Shown here: positions 1 to 9,136 of the stretch, piece after piece
Layout of the letters: each line of letters starts with the position of its first letter
How positions within the stretch are numbered: the stretch's first letter is position 1
Assembly (NCBI RefSeq): GCF_031583145.1
Contig: NZ_CP134050.1
Location: 951,001 to 1,015,000 of the forward strand
DNA: 64,000 nucleotides
From: Brevibacillus brevis
GTDB taxonomy: Bacteria; Bacillota; Bacilli; Brevibacillales; Brevibacillaceae
Reading direction: 5' to 3'
Notes under the pieces: model-generated
Told to the model about the DNA's origin: nothing
Databases searched by the model: none
The model's input: only the letters and a program-made list of their open reading frames with translations
Made by a program: the position numbers and the translations under genes

Positions 1-1061
1 CCGTCGCTGACAAGCAGCTCATCGCCATCTCCCGGGCGCTGATGCACAACGCCAGGCTGATCATCATGGATGAGCCGACGACTGCCTTGACGCAAAGAGA
101 AGTCAGGGCGCTGTTTTCGGTCATCAGCGGCTTGAGGCGGGAAGGAATCTCGATTCTGTTTGTCAGCCACAAGCTGGAAGAGGTCTTCGAGATTTCCGAG
201 AGGATCACGATCCTGCGAAACGGCCAAAATGTGGTGTCGGAGCCGGCCGGCCGGTTGGATCGCGACAAGCTCGTCTTTTACATGACGGGCAGGCAGATCG
301 CAGAAAGCAGCTACGAGATCAAAGAGGAAGAGACAGTGCCGGTCTTGCAAACGGAGAACCTGGGATTGCAAGGGTGCTTTGAACATATTTCCATGCAGAT
401 CAGAGCGGGAGAAATCGTGGGATTGACAGGACTCTTGGGCTCGGGGCGCACCGAGCTGGCCGAAGCGCTCTTTGGCCTGCGGCCTGCGACGAGCGGGAAG
501 ATTTTCATCGACGGTACGGAGAGGCAAATTCGTACCGTCCAAGACGCCATCCAGCAAAAAATGGCCTACGTCCCGGAAGACCGGCTGACGGAAGGTCTGT
601 TTCTGGAGCAATCGATCGAACGGAACATGGTGATCAGCGTCGTGGATCGCCTGGCCAACCGCTGGCGCACGATCGATGCAGACAAAGCGAAAGCGACGGT
701 CCGAGACTGGATTGCGACCCTGGGCATCGCGACGCATTCGCCTGCCCTGCCCGTCAAGACGCTTTCCGGTGGGAATCAGCAGCGCGTCGTCCTGGCCAAA
801 TGGCTGGCGACCGAGCCGCGCCTGCTCATTCTGAACGGACCGACCGTCGGGGTGGACATCGGGTCCAAAGAAGACATTCATCAAGTTGTTCGGAGCTTGG
901 CGAAGGAAGGGATGGCCGTGCTGATGATTTCCGACGATCTTACCGAACTGAGGCAAAACTGCAATCGGGTGCTGGTGATGAAAAAGGGGCGACTGGTCGG
1001 GGAAATGGCGGGAAAAGCCTTGACCCAGGAGGAGTGGACGAGGCTCCAGGAAGCGACGTAG
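1..1061 (+). CDS. sugar-type ABC transporter ATP-binding protein, 5' end outside window
   Basis: This is the C-terminal part of a double-domain ATPase of the RbsA/MglA family, which powers import of sugars or similar solutes through paired membrane permeases. The frame is already open at base 3, so the start lies upstream. The first domain keeps its Walker B (LIIMDEPT) and switch His (SHK). The second domain has the family's usual degenerate Walker A (GLLGSGRT), a good signature (LSGGNQQR), but LLILNGPT where Walker B normally reads LLILDEPT. Two RbsC-like permeases follow at once, so this is one operon; the binding protein is not in the window. The substrate cannot be told from this sequence. 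Confidence 0.93.
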   Translation, partial: VADKQLIAISRALMHNARLIIMDEPTTALTQREVRALFSVISGLRREGISILFVSHKLEEVFEISERITILRNGQNVVSEPAGRLDRDKLVFYMTGRQIAESSYEIKEEETVPVLQTENLGLQGCFEHISMQIRAGEIVGLTGLLGSGRTELAEALFGLRPATSGKIFIDGTERQIRTVQDAIQQKMAYVPEDRLTEGLFLEQSIERNMVISVVDRLANRWRTIDADKAKATVRDWIATLGIATHSPALPVKTLSGGNQQRVVLAKWLATEPRLLILNGPTVGVDIGSKEDIHQVVRSLAKEGMAVLMISDDLTELRQNCNRVLVMKKGRLVGEMAGKALTQEEWTRLQEAT

Positions 1062-1100
1062 ACGTGGGGCCAGCGAAGGAAAAGAGGTGTACATCCACAG

Positions 1101-2099
1101 ATGAAAAAGGTAGTGCAGACCAGTGAGTTTTACGTGGCGGTCGTCGTCCTCGCGCTGTTCCTCGTCATCGGCAGCCAAAACGAAGCGTTTTTTACCACCG
1201 CCAACCTGTTCGATTTGATTCGCAGCGGCGTCGTTCCCGGCATATTTGTCATGTGCGCGATGCTGGTGATCATTTCAGGGGGAATCGACGTCTCCTTTCC
1301 GGCTATCGCGACCTTCAGCATGTTCAGTGCGACGAAGATTCTCCATTCCATCCAGTACGACGGTCCCGTGATCGCGGCCTTCCTTTTGTCCGGTCTGATC
1401 GGGCTGTGCCTGGGGATCATCAACGCCGTCTTCATTTCGCTGTTTCGCTTGCCCACGCTGATCGTCACTTTGGGGACCTCCTCCATGTTCAGCGGGTTTC
1501 TCCTGACGTTCGTCGGCAGCAGCCAGATCAGTGATTTGCCCCGGTCCTTGCTGGCGTTTTCCAAGGAGCAGATTTTCAAATTTACAAACGAGAGCGGTAT
1601 CACGGTGGGACTTCCCGCTGCGGTGCTGATCACGCTCGGAGTGATTGTATCCGTAGCTATGCTCTTGCGGTATACGATGATCGGCAGAGGGATCTACGCG
1701 CTTGGGGGCGATGCCGTGTCCGCAGAGCGCATAGGCTTTTCCCCGGTTCGCCTCCAGTTTTTCATTTACAGCTTGGTCGGCCTTTTGGCGGGGATCGCGG
1801 GCATGATTCACACGACGATGATGCGAAACTCCAATCCGGTCGATTTGCTGGGGACGGAGCTTTTGATCATCGCAGCAGTCGTGCTGGGCGGGACCCGCAT
1901 CACGGGCGGACATGGGACGGTGCTCGGATCGCTGCTCGGGCTGATTCTCGTCGTCACGATCCAAAACAGCCTGATCCTGCTGGGGATCCCCTCCTACTGG
2001 CAGCGATTTGTCATCGGCGCATTGATTTTGATCGGGACCGGCGTGGCGGCCTATCAGGTAAAGAGGTCGATCATGAGGCGGAAGTCGATCATAACGTGA
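1101..2099 (+). CDS. sugar-type ABC transporter permease 1 (RbsC-like)
   Basis: A 332-residue membrane permease of the BPD_transp_2 (RbsC/YtfT/XylH) family. It has about 9-10 hydrophobic segments spread over its length and the family motif ISGGIDVSFPAI near residue 60 and GGTRITGGHGTVLG near residue 265. It would form one half of the transmembrane pore used by the preceding ATPase. It starts 39 bases after that gene, with AAGAGGTG upstream of the ATG, and ends 19 bases before a second permease. Two different permeases with one double ATPase suggest a heterodimeric pore, as in YtfT/YjfF or AI-2 type importers. The substrate is unknown. Confidence 0.93.
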   Translation: MKKVVQTSEFYVAVVVLALFLVIGSQNEAFFTTANLFDLIRSGVVPGIFVMCAMLVIISGGIDVSFPAIATFSMFSATKILHSIQYDGPVIAAFLLSGLIGLCLGIINAVFISLFRLPTLIVTLGTSSMFSGFLLTFVGSSQISDLPRSLLAFSKEQIFKFTNESGITVGLPAAVLITLGVIVSVAMLLRYTMIGRGIYALGGDAVSAERIGFSPVRLQFFIYSLVGLLAGIAGMIHTTMMRNSNPVDLLGTELLIIAAVVLGGTRITGGHGTVLGSLLGLILVVTIQNSLILLGIPSYWQRFVIGALILIGTGVAAYQVKRSIMRRKSIIT

Positions 2100-2118
2100 C
2101 CACAGGAGGAGGCCTTGT

Positions 2119-3171
2119 ATGACAAAAATCGAAGGAAACCATCCCCAACCGTCCATGCCGAAACGCCCCCTGATGCTTGCCCTGACACGCTATTTGCCGC
2201 AGGAGGCCAGCGCGAGACGGCTGTTTCTAATCATGGTAGCGGTCTTTGCCTTGATGGCGGCAGTCAGTCCGGGTACGTTTCTGTCCCTGGACAGCTTTAC
2301 CTCGATGGCGTTCCAGTTTCCCGTGTTCGGCATTTTTGCGCTGGCGATGATGCTCACGATGATTTCCGGGGGGATCGACCTGTCCATCGTAGGAATCGCC
2401 AACCTGACTTCGATCACAGCCGCCTCAGTGATGGCACGGCTGCTGCCCGCCGAGGCGACTGCAGGCGAGAGCGCAGCTTTCATAGGGCTGGCAATGCTGG
2501 CGGCACTCGCTGTGGGACTCGTGTGCGGACTGTTCAACGGCTTTGCCGTCACGAAGATCGGGATTCCGCCCATTCTGGTGACATTAGGGACGATGCAGCT
2601 CTACATGGGAACAGCCATCGTCTTCACAAAAGGGCAAGCGATCGTCGGCCTTCCCGAGCTCTACACGGCGATCGGCAACGGAAGCGTGTGGATCATTCCT
2701 GTACCGCTGCTGATATTCGGCTTGTGCACCTGGGCTGCGTATTTCCTGCTGAACAAACAGTCGTACGGCTTGAAGCTGCAAATGCTGGGCGCAAATCCGA
2801 CCGCTTCCGCATACGCAGGAGTGAACAACACACGTGTGCTGCTCAGGACGTACGCCCTCAGCGGCATGCTCGCCGCAATCGCTGGCCTGGTCATCGTCGC
2901 GCAGACGAATTCGGCCAAGGCGGACTACGGGACATCGTACATCCTGCAGGCGATCCTGGTGGCCGTCATGGGCGGCGTCGACCCCAAAGGCGGCTTCGGG
3001 AAAGTCTCGGGGATCGTCATGGCGGTCCTGACGCTGCAATTTTTGTCGAGCGGCCTGAACGCCTTGCACGTGGGCAATTTCTTCAAAGACTTCATGTGGG
3101 GAATTGTGCTCCTCGCCGTCATGGTCATCAACGAATGGAGCAATCGCAGAAAGGCCAGGAGACTTGTGTAA
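2119..3171 (+). CDS. sugar-type ABC transporter permease 2 (RbsC-like)
   Basis: A 350-residue permease of the same family as its upstream neighbour. It carries ISGGIDLSIVGIANL near residue 90 and VMGGVDPKGGFGKVSG near residue 280, matching the two conserved loops of RbsC-type proteins, with hydrophobic segments between. A strong AGGAGG lies just before the ATG at 2119. The frame shifted by -1 from 2115 is only a shadow. This is the last gene of the operon, because a hairpin with a T run follows directly. It most likely pairs with the first permease in one importer. Confidence 0.93.
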   Translation: MTKIEGNHPQPSMPKRPLMLALTRYLPQEASARRLFLIMVAVFALMAAVSPGTFLSLDSFTSMAFQFPVFGIFALAMMLTMISGGIDLSIVGIANLTSITAASVMARLLPAEATAGESAAFIGLAMLAALAVGLVCGLFNGFAVTKIGIPPILVTLGTMQLYMGTAIVFTKGQAIVGLPELYTAIGNGSVWIIPVPLLIFGLCTWAAYFLLNKQSYGLKLQMLGANPTASAYAGVNNTRVLLRTYALSGMLAAIAGLVIVAQTNSAKADYGTSYILQAILVAVMGGVDPKGGFGKVSGIVMAVLTLQFLSSGLNALHVGNFFKDFMWGIVLLAVMVINEWSNRRKARRLV

Positions 3172-3188
3172 TCAATCAAACCGTTTGA

Positions 3189-3234
3189 GGAGCCATCCTT
3201 CGTCTGGAATCGACGGAGTAGATGGCTCCTTTTT
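3189..3234 (+). terminator. rho-independent terminator
   Basis: GGAGCCATC (3189-3197) pairs exactly with GATGGCTCC (3221-3229), and five T follow. It closes the ABC importer operon. Confidence 0.9.
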
Positions 3235-3534
3235 GCCGAGGCATGCTGCTTTCCTATCCATTTGCTTTCCCGTATACCCTTCATGCCAATCGTTTCGCTG
3301 ACAGACAGGAAAAGAGTGGTGTTAGATTTTTGTTGAACGAACGGAGATGGATAGGGTAATGTATACGTATCATTAAGTGCTTATTTTTGATAGATAAACG
3401 TTGATGGAAAATGGCTTCGCAGGATGATGTCTTCATCTGTGGAGCCATATTTTCTGTTCTGCAGGTGTTGAGCCGGTGCTGCTCTCTTGCTTAAGCATAG
3501 TCATTTTAAAAAATGAAACTAGGATGATGGTCCA
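3235..3534. other. intergenic region before the two-component system
   Basis: About 300 bases without a convincing gene. It contains an imperfect hairpin (ATGGCT near 3411 with AGCCAT near 3450) and AT-rich stretches around 3360-3400 that could hold the promoter for the response regulator. No clear -35/-10 pair, riboswitch or repeat could be assigned with confidence. Confidence 0.5.
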
Positions 3535-4218
3535 ATGAACATTTTACTTGTGGAAGATGACAAAACCATTGCGTCTGGACTCGAATATTCTCTGCAGCAA
3601 GATCAGTTTTCCACGGTTCTTTGCCATGACGTCGCATCTGCGAAAAGAGTTTTAGCCGAGAAGATGGATCAGTTTGATTTATGTCTGTTCGATTTATCAC
3701 TCCCGGATGGAAGCGGGTATGAACTATGTAAAATGGTGAAGCAGCGAAGCGATATGCCCGTTATTTTTTTGACAGCCGTTGATGATGAAGTCAATGTTGT
3801 GATGGGACTGGATATGGGAGCGGACGACTATATTACGAAGCCTTTTCGAATTCGCGAGCTGCTCTCCCGGATTAAATCCGTATTGCGCAGATATCACAAG
3901 CAGCCGCAGGCCAAGGTTGTCATCGAAATCGATCCGATCCGCATCCATACGCTTGAAGGAAAAGTATACAAGCACGGCATTGAAATTCCATTGACGGCTT
4001 TGGAGTACCGCTTGTTGCTGATCTTCGCCAACCATCCCGGGCAGATACTCTCCCGAAATCAGCTTTTGGAACAAATTTGGGATGTGGCAGGGGACTTCGT
4101 CAACGACAATTCGTTAACCGTTTATATGAAAAGGCTGAGGGAAAAGCTGGAGGATGATCCGAAGGCTCCAACGATCATTAAAACCGTACGCGGTTTCGGG
4201 TATAAGGTCGGTGAGTAG
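3535..4218 (+). CDS. OmpR-family response regulator
   Basis: A 227-residue DNA-binding response regulator. The receiver domain (about 1-115) has the acidic pair D8/D9, the phosphate acceptor D53 in LFDLSLP, and the switch Lys in TKPF. A winged-helix OmpR effector domain follows (about 130-225, with NDNSLTVYMKRLREKLEDD and VRGFGYKV). The kinase gene starts two bases after its stop, so they are co-translated. An ABC exporter lies downstream. The arrangement matches peptide-antibiotic sensing and detoxification modules, so it probably activates the exporter through the GTCACT repeats at 5243-5270. The inducer is unknown. Confidence 0.93.
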   Translation: MNILLVEDDKTIASGLEYSLQQDQFSTVLCHDVASAKRVLAEKMDQFDLCLFDLSLPDGSGYELCKMVKQRSDMPVIFLTAVDDEVNVVMGLDMGADDYITKPFRIRELLSRIKSVLRRYHKQPQAKVVIEIDPIRIHTLEGKVYKHGIEIPLTALEYRLLLIFANHPGQILSRNQLLEQIWDVAGDFVNDNSLTVYMKRLREKLEDDPKAPTIIKTVRGFGYKVGE

Positions 4219-4219
4219 C

Positions 4220-5221
4220 ATGATGCGCAATCGCGAGATCCGCCTCGTACTCTTGGTGATGTGTACGATCAGTCTGGTTTTGCTTGTAGTCGCGGCTTTT
4301 TTTTCGCTTGCTGCCGTCGTCCTCGTCCTACTTTCTTCGATTTTACTCATTGGATGCAGTCTCCTTTCTGCGAGATGGAGATATCAGGAGATTGAAAAGC
4401 TATCGGGCTATGTGCGGCGAATTAGCGGTGGTGATTATACCCTTGATGTACGCGATAATCGTGAAGGGGAACTCAGTATTTTGAAAAATACGATTTATAA
4501 AGTAACAGTCATGCTTTCGGAGCAAAGCGCCCTTTTGCATAAAGACAAGATCCATCTGACAGATGCGATTTCGGACATCTCGCATCAGCTAAAGGCACCT
4601 TTGACCTCGATGATGGTCATGGCGGATTTGGTAGATGACGCCAAACTGCCGGATGCGAAACGAAGGGAATTTACACGCAATATTCGCATTCAGCTCGAAC
4701 GGCTGGATTGGCTTGTTTCTTCGTTATTAAAGCTTTCAAAAATTGATGCAGACGCCGTACCGTTCAGGAAAGAGCAAGTCATGGTGGCAGGACTCATTGA
4801 AAAAGCCATGCAGCCCGTGCTCATTCCAATCGACATCAAAGGCCAAACGATTTCGATAACGGGCGAAGACAGCGTCTCGTTTCTAGGCGATCTGAGCTGG
4901 ACAACGGAAGCGGTCCTCAATATTTTAAAAAACGCTGTGGAACATACGCAAGAAGGCGGAACCATCGCGATTTCTTTTTCGGAGAACCCGCTGTATACGG
5001 AGATTATGATCAAAGATAACGGGAAAGGCATCCCCAGGGATGAGCTCCCTTTCATTTTCAAGCGTTTTTACAAAGGAAAGAGTGCAGGAGAGAGCAGCAG
5101 CGGCATCGGTCTCTCGATGGCCCACAGCATCATCACGAAGCAAAATGGAGATATAGAAGTTCAGAGTGATATTCATGAGGGAACTGCGTTTCGGATTCGC
5201 TTCTACAAGCAATTCATCTAG
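4220..5221 (+). CDS. sensor histidine kinase, small intramembrane-sensing type
   Basis: A 333-residue kinase. Two membrane segments lie close together at the N-terminus (about 8-29 and 28-50) with almost no extracellular loop, as in BceS-like kinases that sense through a partner transporter. H122 in SDISHQLKAP is the phosphorylated His. The ATPase domain has NILKNAVEH, DNGKGI and SSGIGLSMA. The start chosen is ATG 4220, directly after the regulator stop. A longer frame from 4154 would overlap that gene by 65 bases and has no advantage. It is likely to work with the exporter at 5318-8571, but direct sensing via that exporter is inference. Confidence 0.9.
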   Translation: MMRNREIRLVLLVMCTISLVLLVVAAFFSLAAVVLVLLSSILLIGCSLLSARWRYQEIEKLSGYVRRISGGDYTLDVRDNREGELSILKNTIYKVTVMLSEQSALLHKDKIHLTDAISDISHQLKAPLTSMMVMADLVDDAKLPDAKRREFTRNIRIQLERLDWLVSSLLKLSKIDADAVPFRKEQVMVAGLIEKAMQPVLIPIDIKGQTISITGEDSVSFLGDLSWTTEAVLNILKNAVEHTQEGGTIAISFSENPLYTEIMIKDNGKGIPRDELPFIFKRFYKGKSAGESSSGIGLSMAHSIITKQNGDIEVQSDIHEGTAFRIRFYKQFI

Positions 5222-5230
5222 CCAGGGCTA

Positions 5231-5285
5231 AGTGACGGGATTGTCACTTTCCAGTCACTGTAAAGTCACTTCGGACAGATATACT
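5231..5285 (+). promoter_or_regulatory. direct-repeat operator and promoter of the ABC exporter
   Basis: GTCACT occurs at 5243-5248, 5254-5259 and 5265-5270, exactly 11 bases apart each time, with the inverted form AGTGAC at 5231-5236. OmpR-family regulators typically bind direct repeats with 11-base periodicity. A -10-like TATACT lies at 5280-5285, so the repeats cover the place of the -35 box, as expected for an activated promoter. The upstream regulator is the obvious candidate to bind here. Confidence 0.7.
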
Positions 5286-5317
5286 ACATCCATCAGCAAA
5301 AGTATGGAGGCTTCCGT

Positions 5318-6001
5318 ATGGAAATTCTGAAGATCGAACATCTGTCAAAAGTGTTTGGAAAAGGTGACACGGCAGTAAAAGCGCTCGATGACGTATCCTT
5401 CTCAGTGAACAAAGGGGAGTTCGTTGCTATCGTCGGCCCGTCCGGTTCGGGGAAATCGACACTATTACATTTGTTGGGCGGGGTAGACCGGCCAACGAGC
5501 GGAAAAGTATTTGTGGACAGTACGGACATGTATAGTCTGAATGAAACGCAGCTGGCTATTTTCCGGCGGAGACAAATCGGTTTGATTTATCAGTTCTACA
5601 ATCTGCTTCCGATTTTAACGGTGGAAGAAAACATGCAGTTGCCGCTCTTGCTGGATGAGCACAAGGTGGATCAGAAGCTGTTTGACGATCTGGTGAAGAC
5701 GTTGGATTTACAAAATCGCTTACATCATCTGCCCAACCAGCTCTCCGGCGGACAGCAGCAGCGGGTCTCGATAGGAAGAGCGTTGATGAATCAGCCCGCG
5801 ATCATACTGGCTGATGAGCCAACCGGTAATTTGGACAGCAAAAACAGCAGCGAAATCATTGACTTGTTGAAAATGTTCAACAAAACCTATCATCAGACGT
5901 TGATTATGATTACCCATGATGAGCGAATTGCTTTGCAGGCGGATCGCATTATCGCGATTGAAGATGGAAGGATTGCGAGAGATGAGGTCATTCGACCATG
6001 A
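5318..6001 (+). CDS. ABC exporter ATP-binding protein (MacB/BceA type)
   Basis: A 227-residue single-domain ATPase. Walker A is GPSGSGKST (about 40-48), Q-loop is in YQFYNLLP, signature is LSGGQQQR, Walker B is ILADEPT, followed by the D-loop GNLDSK and switch His ITHDE. These are the typical features of the MacB/LolD/BceA group that energises FtsX-type permeases. A good GGAGG precedes the ATG. Its last four bases overlap the start of the permease (ATGA), so the two are translationally coupled. With the regulator and kinase upstream it likely removes or detoxifies a membrane-active compound. Confidence 0.95.
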   Translation: MEILKIEHLSKVFGKGDTAVKALDDVSFSVNKGEFVAIVGPSGSGKSTLLHLLGGVDRPTSGKVFVDSTDMYSLNETQLAIFRRRQIGLIYQFYNLLPILTVEENMQLPLLLDEHKVDQKLFDDLVKTLDLQNRLHHLPNQLSGGQQQRVSIGRALMNQPAIILADEPTGNLDSKNSSEIIDLLKMFNKTYHQTLIMITHDERIALQADRIIAIEDGRIARDEVIRP

Positions 6002-8571
6002 ATATCATCCATAAGCTAACGCTCAGACATTTAATGAAAAATAAGAAACAAACGCTAGTGACGATTATGGGAGTCATTATTTCCGTGGCGATGGTAACGG
6101 CTGTGATCACGCTAGGTTCGTCTTTTTTGACGCTGATGCAAAAGGAATCGATCAAAGACAGTGGAGAATGGCATGTCCTTTACAGGGGCGTAAACAAAGA
6201 GCAGTTAGACGCGATCAAGCGGGACGATGCAACCAAACAACTCATGATTTCAAAGGAACGCGGCTATGCCTGGCTGCCGGGAAGTCAAAATGTCAACAAG
6301 CCCTATTTGTTTATCAAAGCGTATAATGCCCAGGGCTTCGCAAACTTCCCGATTGAATTGAGCGAAGGGCGGCTTCCAGAGCGAGCGGATGAGATTGTTC
6401 TCTCGGATGCGATCGCCACAAACGCCAAAGTCGCGTATCGGATCGGGGATCACGTAACCCTCGAGGTTGGACAGCGCCATAATCAAGCTGACCCAAGCGA
6501 TACGAATCTGTCCCAAAATGACCAATTGCGATCTAGCGCCGGTGCGAGTGTCGAAACCTTAGTTGATACAACCGCCGAGACGTATACCGTTGTCGGGTTT
6601 ATCAAACGCCCTACGTGGGAGCAGACGTGGGCGCCGGGATATACGGCTCTTACATACGTAGATGAGCACAGTTTGGACGCAAGCAAGACTGTTGACGTGA
6701 GCGTTGTCGTGAAGAACATCGATCGCACTATATATGATCATGCCAATGACTTGGCAGAGAAAAACAGCATCAGCTCGTTTAAAACGAATGACTCGCTGCT
6801 CCGTTATTATGGTGTGATGGGTGGGGGATTGGGCCAAACTTACAACTCGTTATTACTCATTGTTATGCTGGTGATTGTTGTCGGCTCTGTTTCGTTAATC
6901 TACAATGCTTTTGCGATTTCCGTCTCGGAGCGTTCCCGATATTTAGGAATGCTCTCAAGTGTCGGAGCAACGAGACGGCAGAAGCGAAATTCGGTATTTT
7001 TTGAGGGAGCAGTGATTGGCGTCATTAGCATTCCCTTGGGTGTCATCTGCGGCATGCTTGGAATCGGCATTACATTTCGCTTCATAAACCCGATCCTTGA
7101 GGATGCGATGGGTGTCACTGAAAAGCTGACGTTGGTCGTCACGCCTTTATCGATTGCACTCGCCTGTCTGGTCTCGATCATCACGATCTTCATATCTACG
7201 TATGTTCCAGCGCAAAGGGCTTCGAAAATCTCCGCCATCGATGCCATTCGGCAAACTGCGGATATTAAGCTCACCAGTAAAGCATTGAAAACCTCGAAGC
7301 TGGTCAAACGGATATTCGGCGTAGAAGCGGAGATCGGCTTGAAAAATTTGAAAAGAAACAAACGCAGATATTACGCTACTGTTTTTTCGCTTGTCATCAG
7401 CATCGTGCTGTTTCTGGCTGTTTCCTTTTTCACTTCCAACCTGCAGAAATCCCTTGATATTTCACAAAACGGCTATAACTATGACATCGCCATCTACACA
7501 ATCGGTGATGGGGCAGCGTTGGAGGACGAACAATGGGTAAGAACGATCACATCGTTGGAAAATGTCACGGAATCGAATCTGATGAAACAAATGAATGGCA
7601 GCTTCGTGTGGCTTGCTGAAGAGGCTGTTTCGGAAAATGCAAAGCCGTATTTGTACCAGGAACATAACTTGTATAAATACAATATACGTGTAAACAGCAT
7701 GCACGAAGATAAACTGAAAGCGTATGCCAAACAGGTTGGCGTAGAGTATACGAAGCTGACGAATCCGGATCAGCCGACCGCCATATTGATTGATACCATG
7801 ACGTTCCTAGATGAAAAAGGTAAATTTGTCGAGACGAGAGTCAATGGGAAAGTCGGGGAAAAGCTGGATCTCGTCTCCGAAGATGCTAAGCAGCAAGCGG
7901 TCAACAAGGTGGAGCTGGCAGCAGTGACTGACCAATTTCCTATGGGAATAACACCATCAGATAGCATGCTTCAAGTGAATCTTGTCGTGTCCGAGCCCGT
8001 CTTCGAGCAGCTCCTGAAAAAAAGCGTCTTCGTTTCCTCTTATTCGGGACTCTACCTGAAAAGCAAGGAGCCTTTGAAAACCCAGCAAGATATTGAGGAA
8101 ATGCAAAAGGATGTAACCGTCATGAACCTGTTTCAAGAGAGGCAGCGCTCTGAACGAAAAATTTTGTTTATGTCTGTCTTTGTGTATGGCTTCGTAGCAT
8201 TAATTACCGCGGTTTCGATAGCGAATATATTCAACACGATTTCGACGAGCATTGCCCTTCGCCTTCGAGAATTCGCGATGCTAAGGTCGGTTGGAATGAC
8301 CCCGAGCAGCTTTCATAAAATGATCAACTATGAAAGTATCTTTTATGGGATCAAGGCGTTGGCTTACGGCCTTCCGATCAGCGTAGGGATTATGGTGTTG
8401 ATCTACCGTTCCTTCATGAATAGTTTTTCGTACGAATTCGCATTGCCTTGGACTAGCATGTTGTATGTGATTGTCGCTGTATTTGCTATCGTAGGCTTGT
8501 CCATGTCCTACGCGAGCATAAAAGTGAAGAAAGCAAACATCATTGACGCTTTGAAACAGGAGAATTTATGA
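5998..8571 (+). CDS. ABC exporter permease with two FtsX-type domains
   Basis: An 857-residue membrane protein. One membrane segment lies at about 17-39, followed by a large outside domain (about 40-280), four segments between about 285 and 475, a second outside domain (about 480-720), and three segments to the end. The two FtsX-like cores (around 285-410 and 725-850) fit the MacB-like permease family. BceB-type permeases are usually near 650 residues, so this is a longer subtype with two large external domains. It overlaps the ATPase gene by four bases. Its load is unknown; antimicrobial peptide resistance is the best inference. Confidence 0.9.
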   Translation: MNIIHKLTLRHLMKNKKQTLVTIMGVIISVAMVTAVITLGSSFLTLMQKESIKDSGEWHVLYRGVNKEQLDAIKRDDATKQLMISKERGYAWLPGSQNVNKPYLFIKAYNAQGFANFPIELSEGRLPERADEIVLSDAIATNAKVAYRIGDHVTLEVGQRHNQADPSDTNLSQNDQLRSSAGASVETLVDTTAETYTVVGFIKRPTWEQTWAPGYTALTYVDEHSLDASKTVDVSVVVKNIDRTIYDHANDLAEKNSISSFKTNDSLLRYYGVMGGGLGQTYNSLLLIVMLVIVVGSVSLIYNAFAISVSERSRYLGMLSSVGATRRQKRNSVFFEGAVIGVISIPLGVICGMLGIGITFRFINPILEDAMGVTEKLTLVVTPLSIALACLVSIITIFISTYVPAQRASKISAIDAIRQTADIKLTSKALKTSKLVKRIFGVEAEIGLKNLKRNKRRYYATVFSLVISIVLFLAVSFFTSNLQKSLDISQNGYNYDIAIYTIGDGAALEDEQWVRTITSLENVTESNLMKQMNGSFVWLAEEAVSENAKPYLYQEHNLYKYNIRVNSMHEDKLKAYAKQVGVEYTKLTNPDQPTAILIDTMTFLDEKGKFVETRVNGKVGEKLDLVSEDAKQQAVNKVELAAVTDQFPMGITPSDSMLQVNLVVSEPVFEQLLKKSVFVSSYSGLYLKSKEPLKTQQDIEEMQKDVTVMNLFQERQRSERKILFMSVFVYGFVALITAVSIANIFNTISTSIALRLREFAMLRSVGMTPSSFHKMINYESIFYGIKALAYGLPISVGIMVLIYRSFMNSFSYEFALPWTSMLYVIVAVFAIVGLSMSYASIKVKKANIIDALKQENL

Positions 8572-8726
8572 GTCTTCGCAAAAATATCGTCCGCCGGTGC
8601 CCTGCTATGGCTGTGGGAAAGCCGGAATAATGTACGTTCGCCTACGTGACGTCTCCCCATGGGTTCATATAATGTAGGGTACCTTCCCGCTCGAGAGTCA
8701 CATCATGGATGAAGGAGAGAGCGACC

Positions 8727-9098
8727 GTGGCAATTGGACAAATGACGAGGGTCAGCCTGCCCTACCCGACGACATGGGATATTCAGGCCAGCTTTGGCGG
8801 CAGGCCGACCACGCTTGGGACATTGAGCATCCAGGGTGTCACGCACAACCAGCTGATCGGCTCGGTGAACTTCCGGGGGACGCCGCTAGCCATCCGGGGA
8901 ACGTGGAATGAAGCGGCGAGGCAGATCGCTTTCGATTCTCCCTTCGCCAGCTTTGCCGGGACGATGTTTTTCAGGGACGATCCCCAGATTCAGCTGCGGC
9001 ATTACGTATTGCAGGGGCAAGTGCGGATGAAGCCGCCTTCCATACGGGCGGGAGAGACAGGGACGTGGACGGCTACCACTCACGTCCGGATGCGTTAG
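8727..9098 (+). CDS. uncharacterised small protein
   Basis: A 123-residue soluble protein that I do not recognise. I prefer GTG 8727 as start because AAGGAGA (8712-8718) sits at the right distance; an in-frame ATG at 8709 overlaps that site. The sequence is rich in Gly, Thr, aromatic residues and alternating hydrophobic positions, which suggests an all-beta fold, for example around GTWNEAARQIAFDSPFASF. There is no signal peptide or membrane segment. A TATAAT at 8668-8673 may be its -10 box. It ends just before a terminator, so it is probably transcribed alone, between the exporter and speD. Confidence 0.7.
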   Translation: MAIGQMTRVSLPYPTTWDIQASFGGRPTTLGTLSIQGVTHNQLIGSVNFRGTPLAIRGTWNEAARQIAFDSPFASFAGTMFFRDDPQIQLRHYVLQGQVRMKPPSIRAGETGTWTATTHVRMR

Positions 9099-9104
9099 CA
9101 AAAG

Positions 9105-9136
9105 AGGTCTTGTCCAGAAATGGATAGGGCCTTTTT
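9105..9136 (+). terminator. rho-independent terminator
   Basis: AGGTCTTGTCC (9105-9115) pairs with GGATAGGGCCT (9122-9132) over 11 positions, three of them G-U, and a T run follows. It ends the preceding small gene and also contains a spurious ATG at 9120. Confidence 0.8.

Noticed and set aside
1275..2156. 293-codon minus-strand frame
   Set aside because: Antisense to the first permease gene, with no ribosome site or motif.
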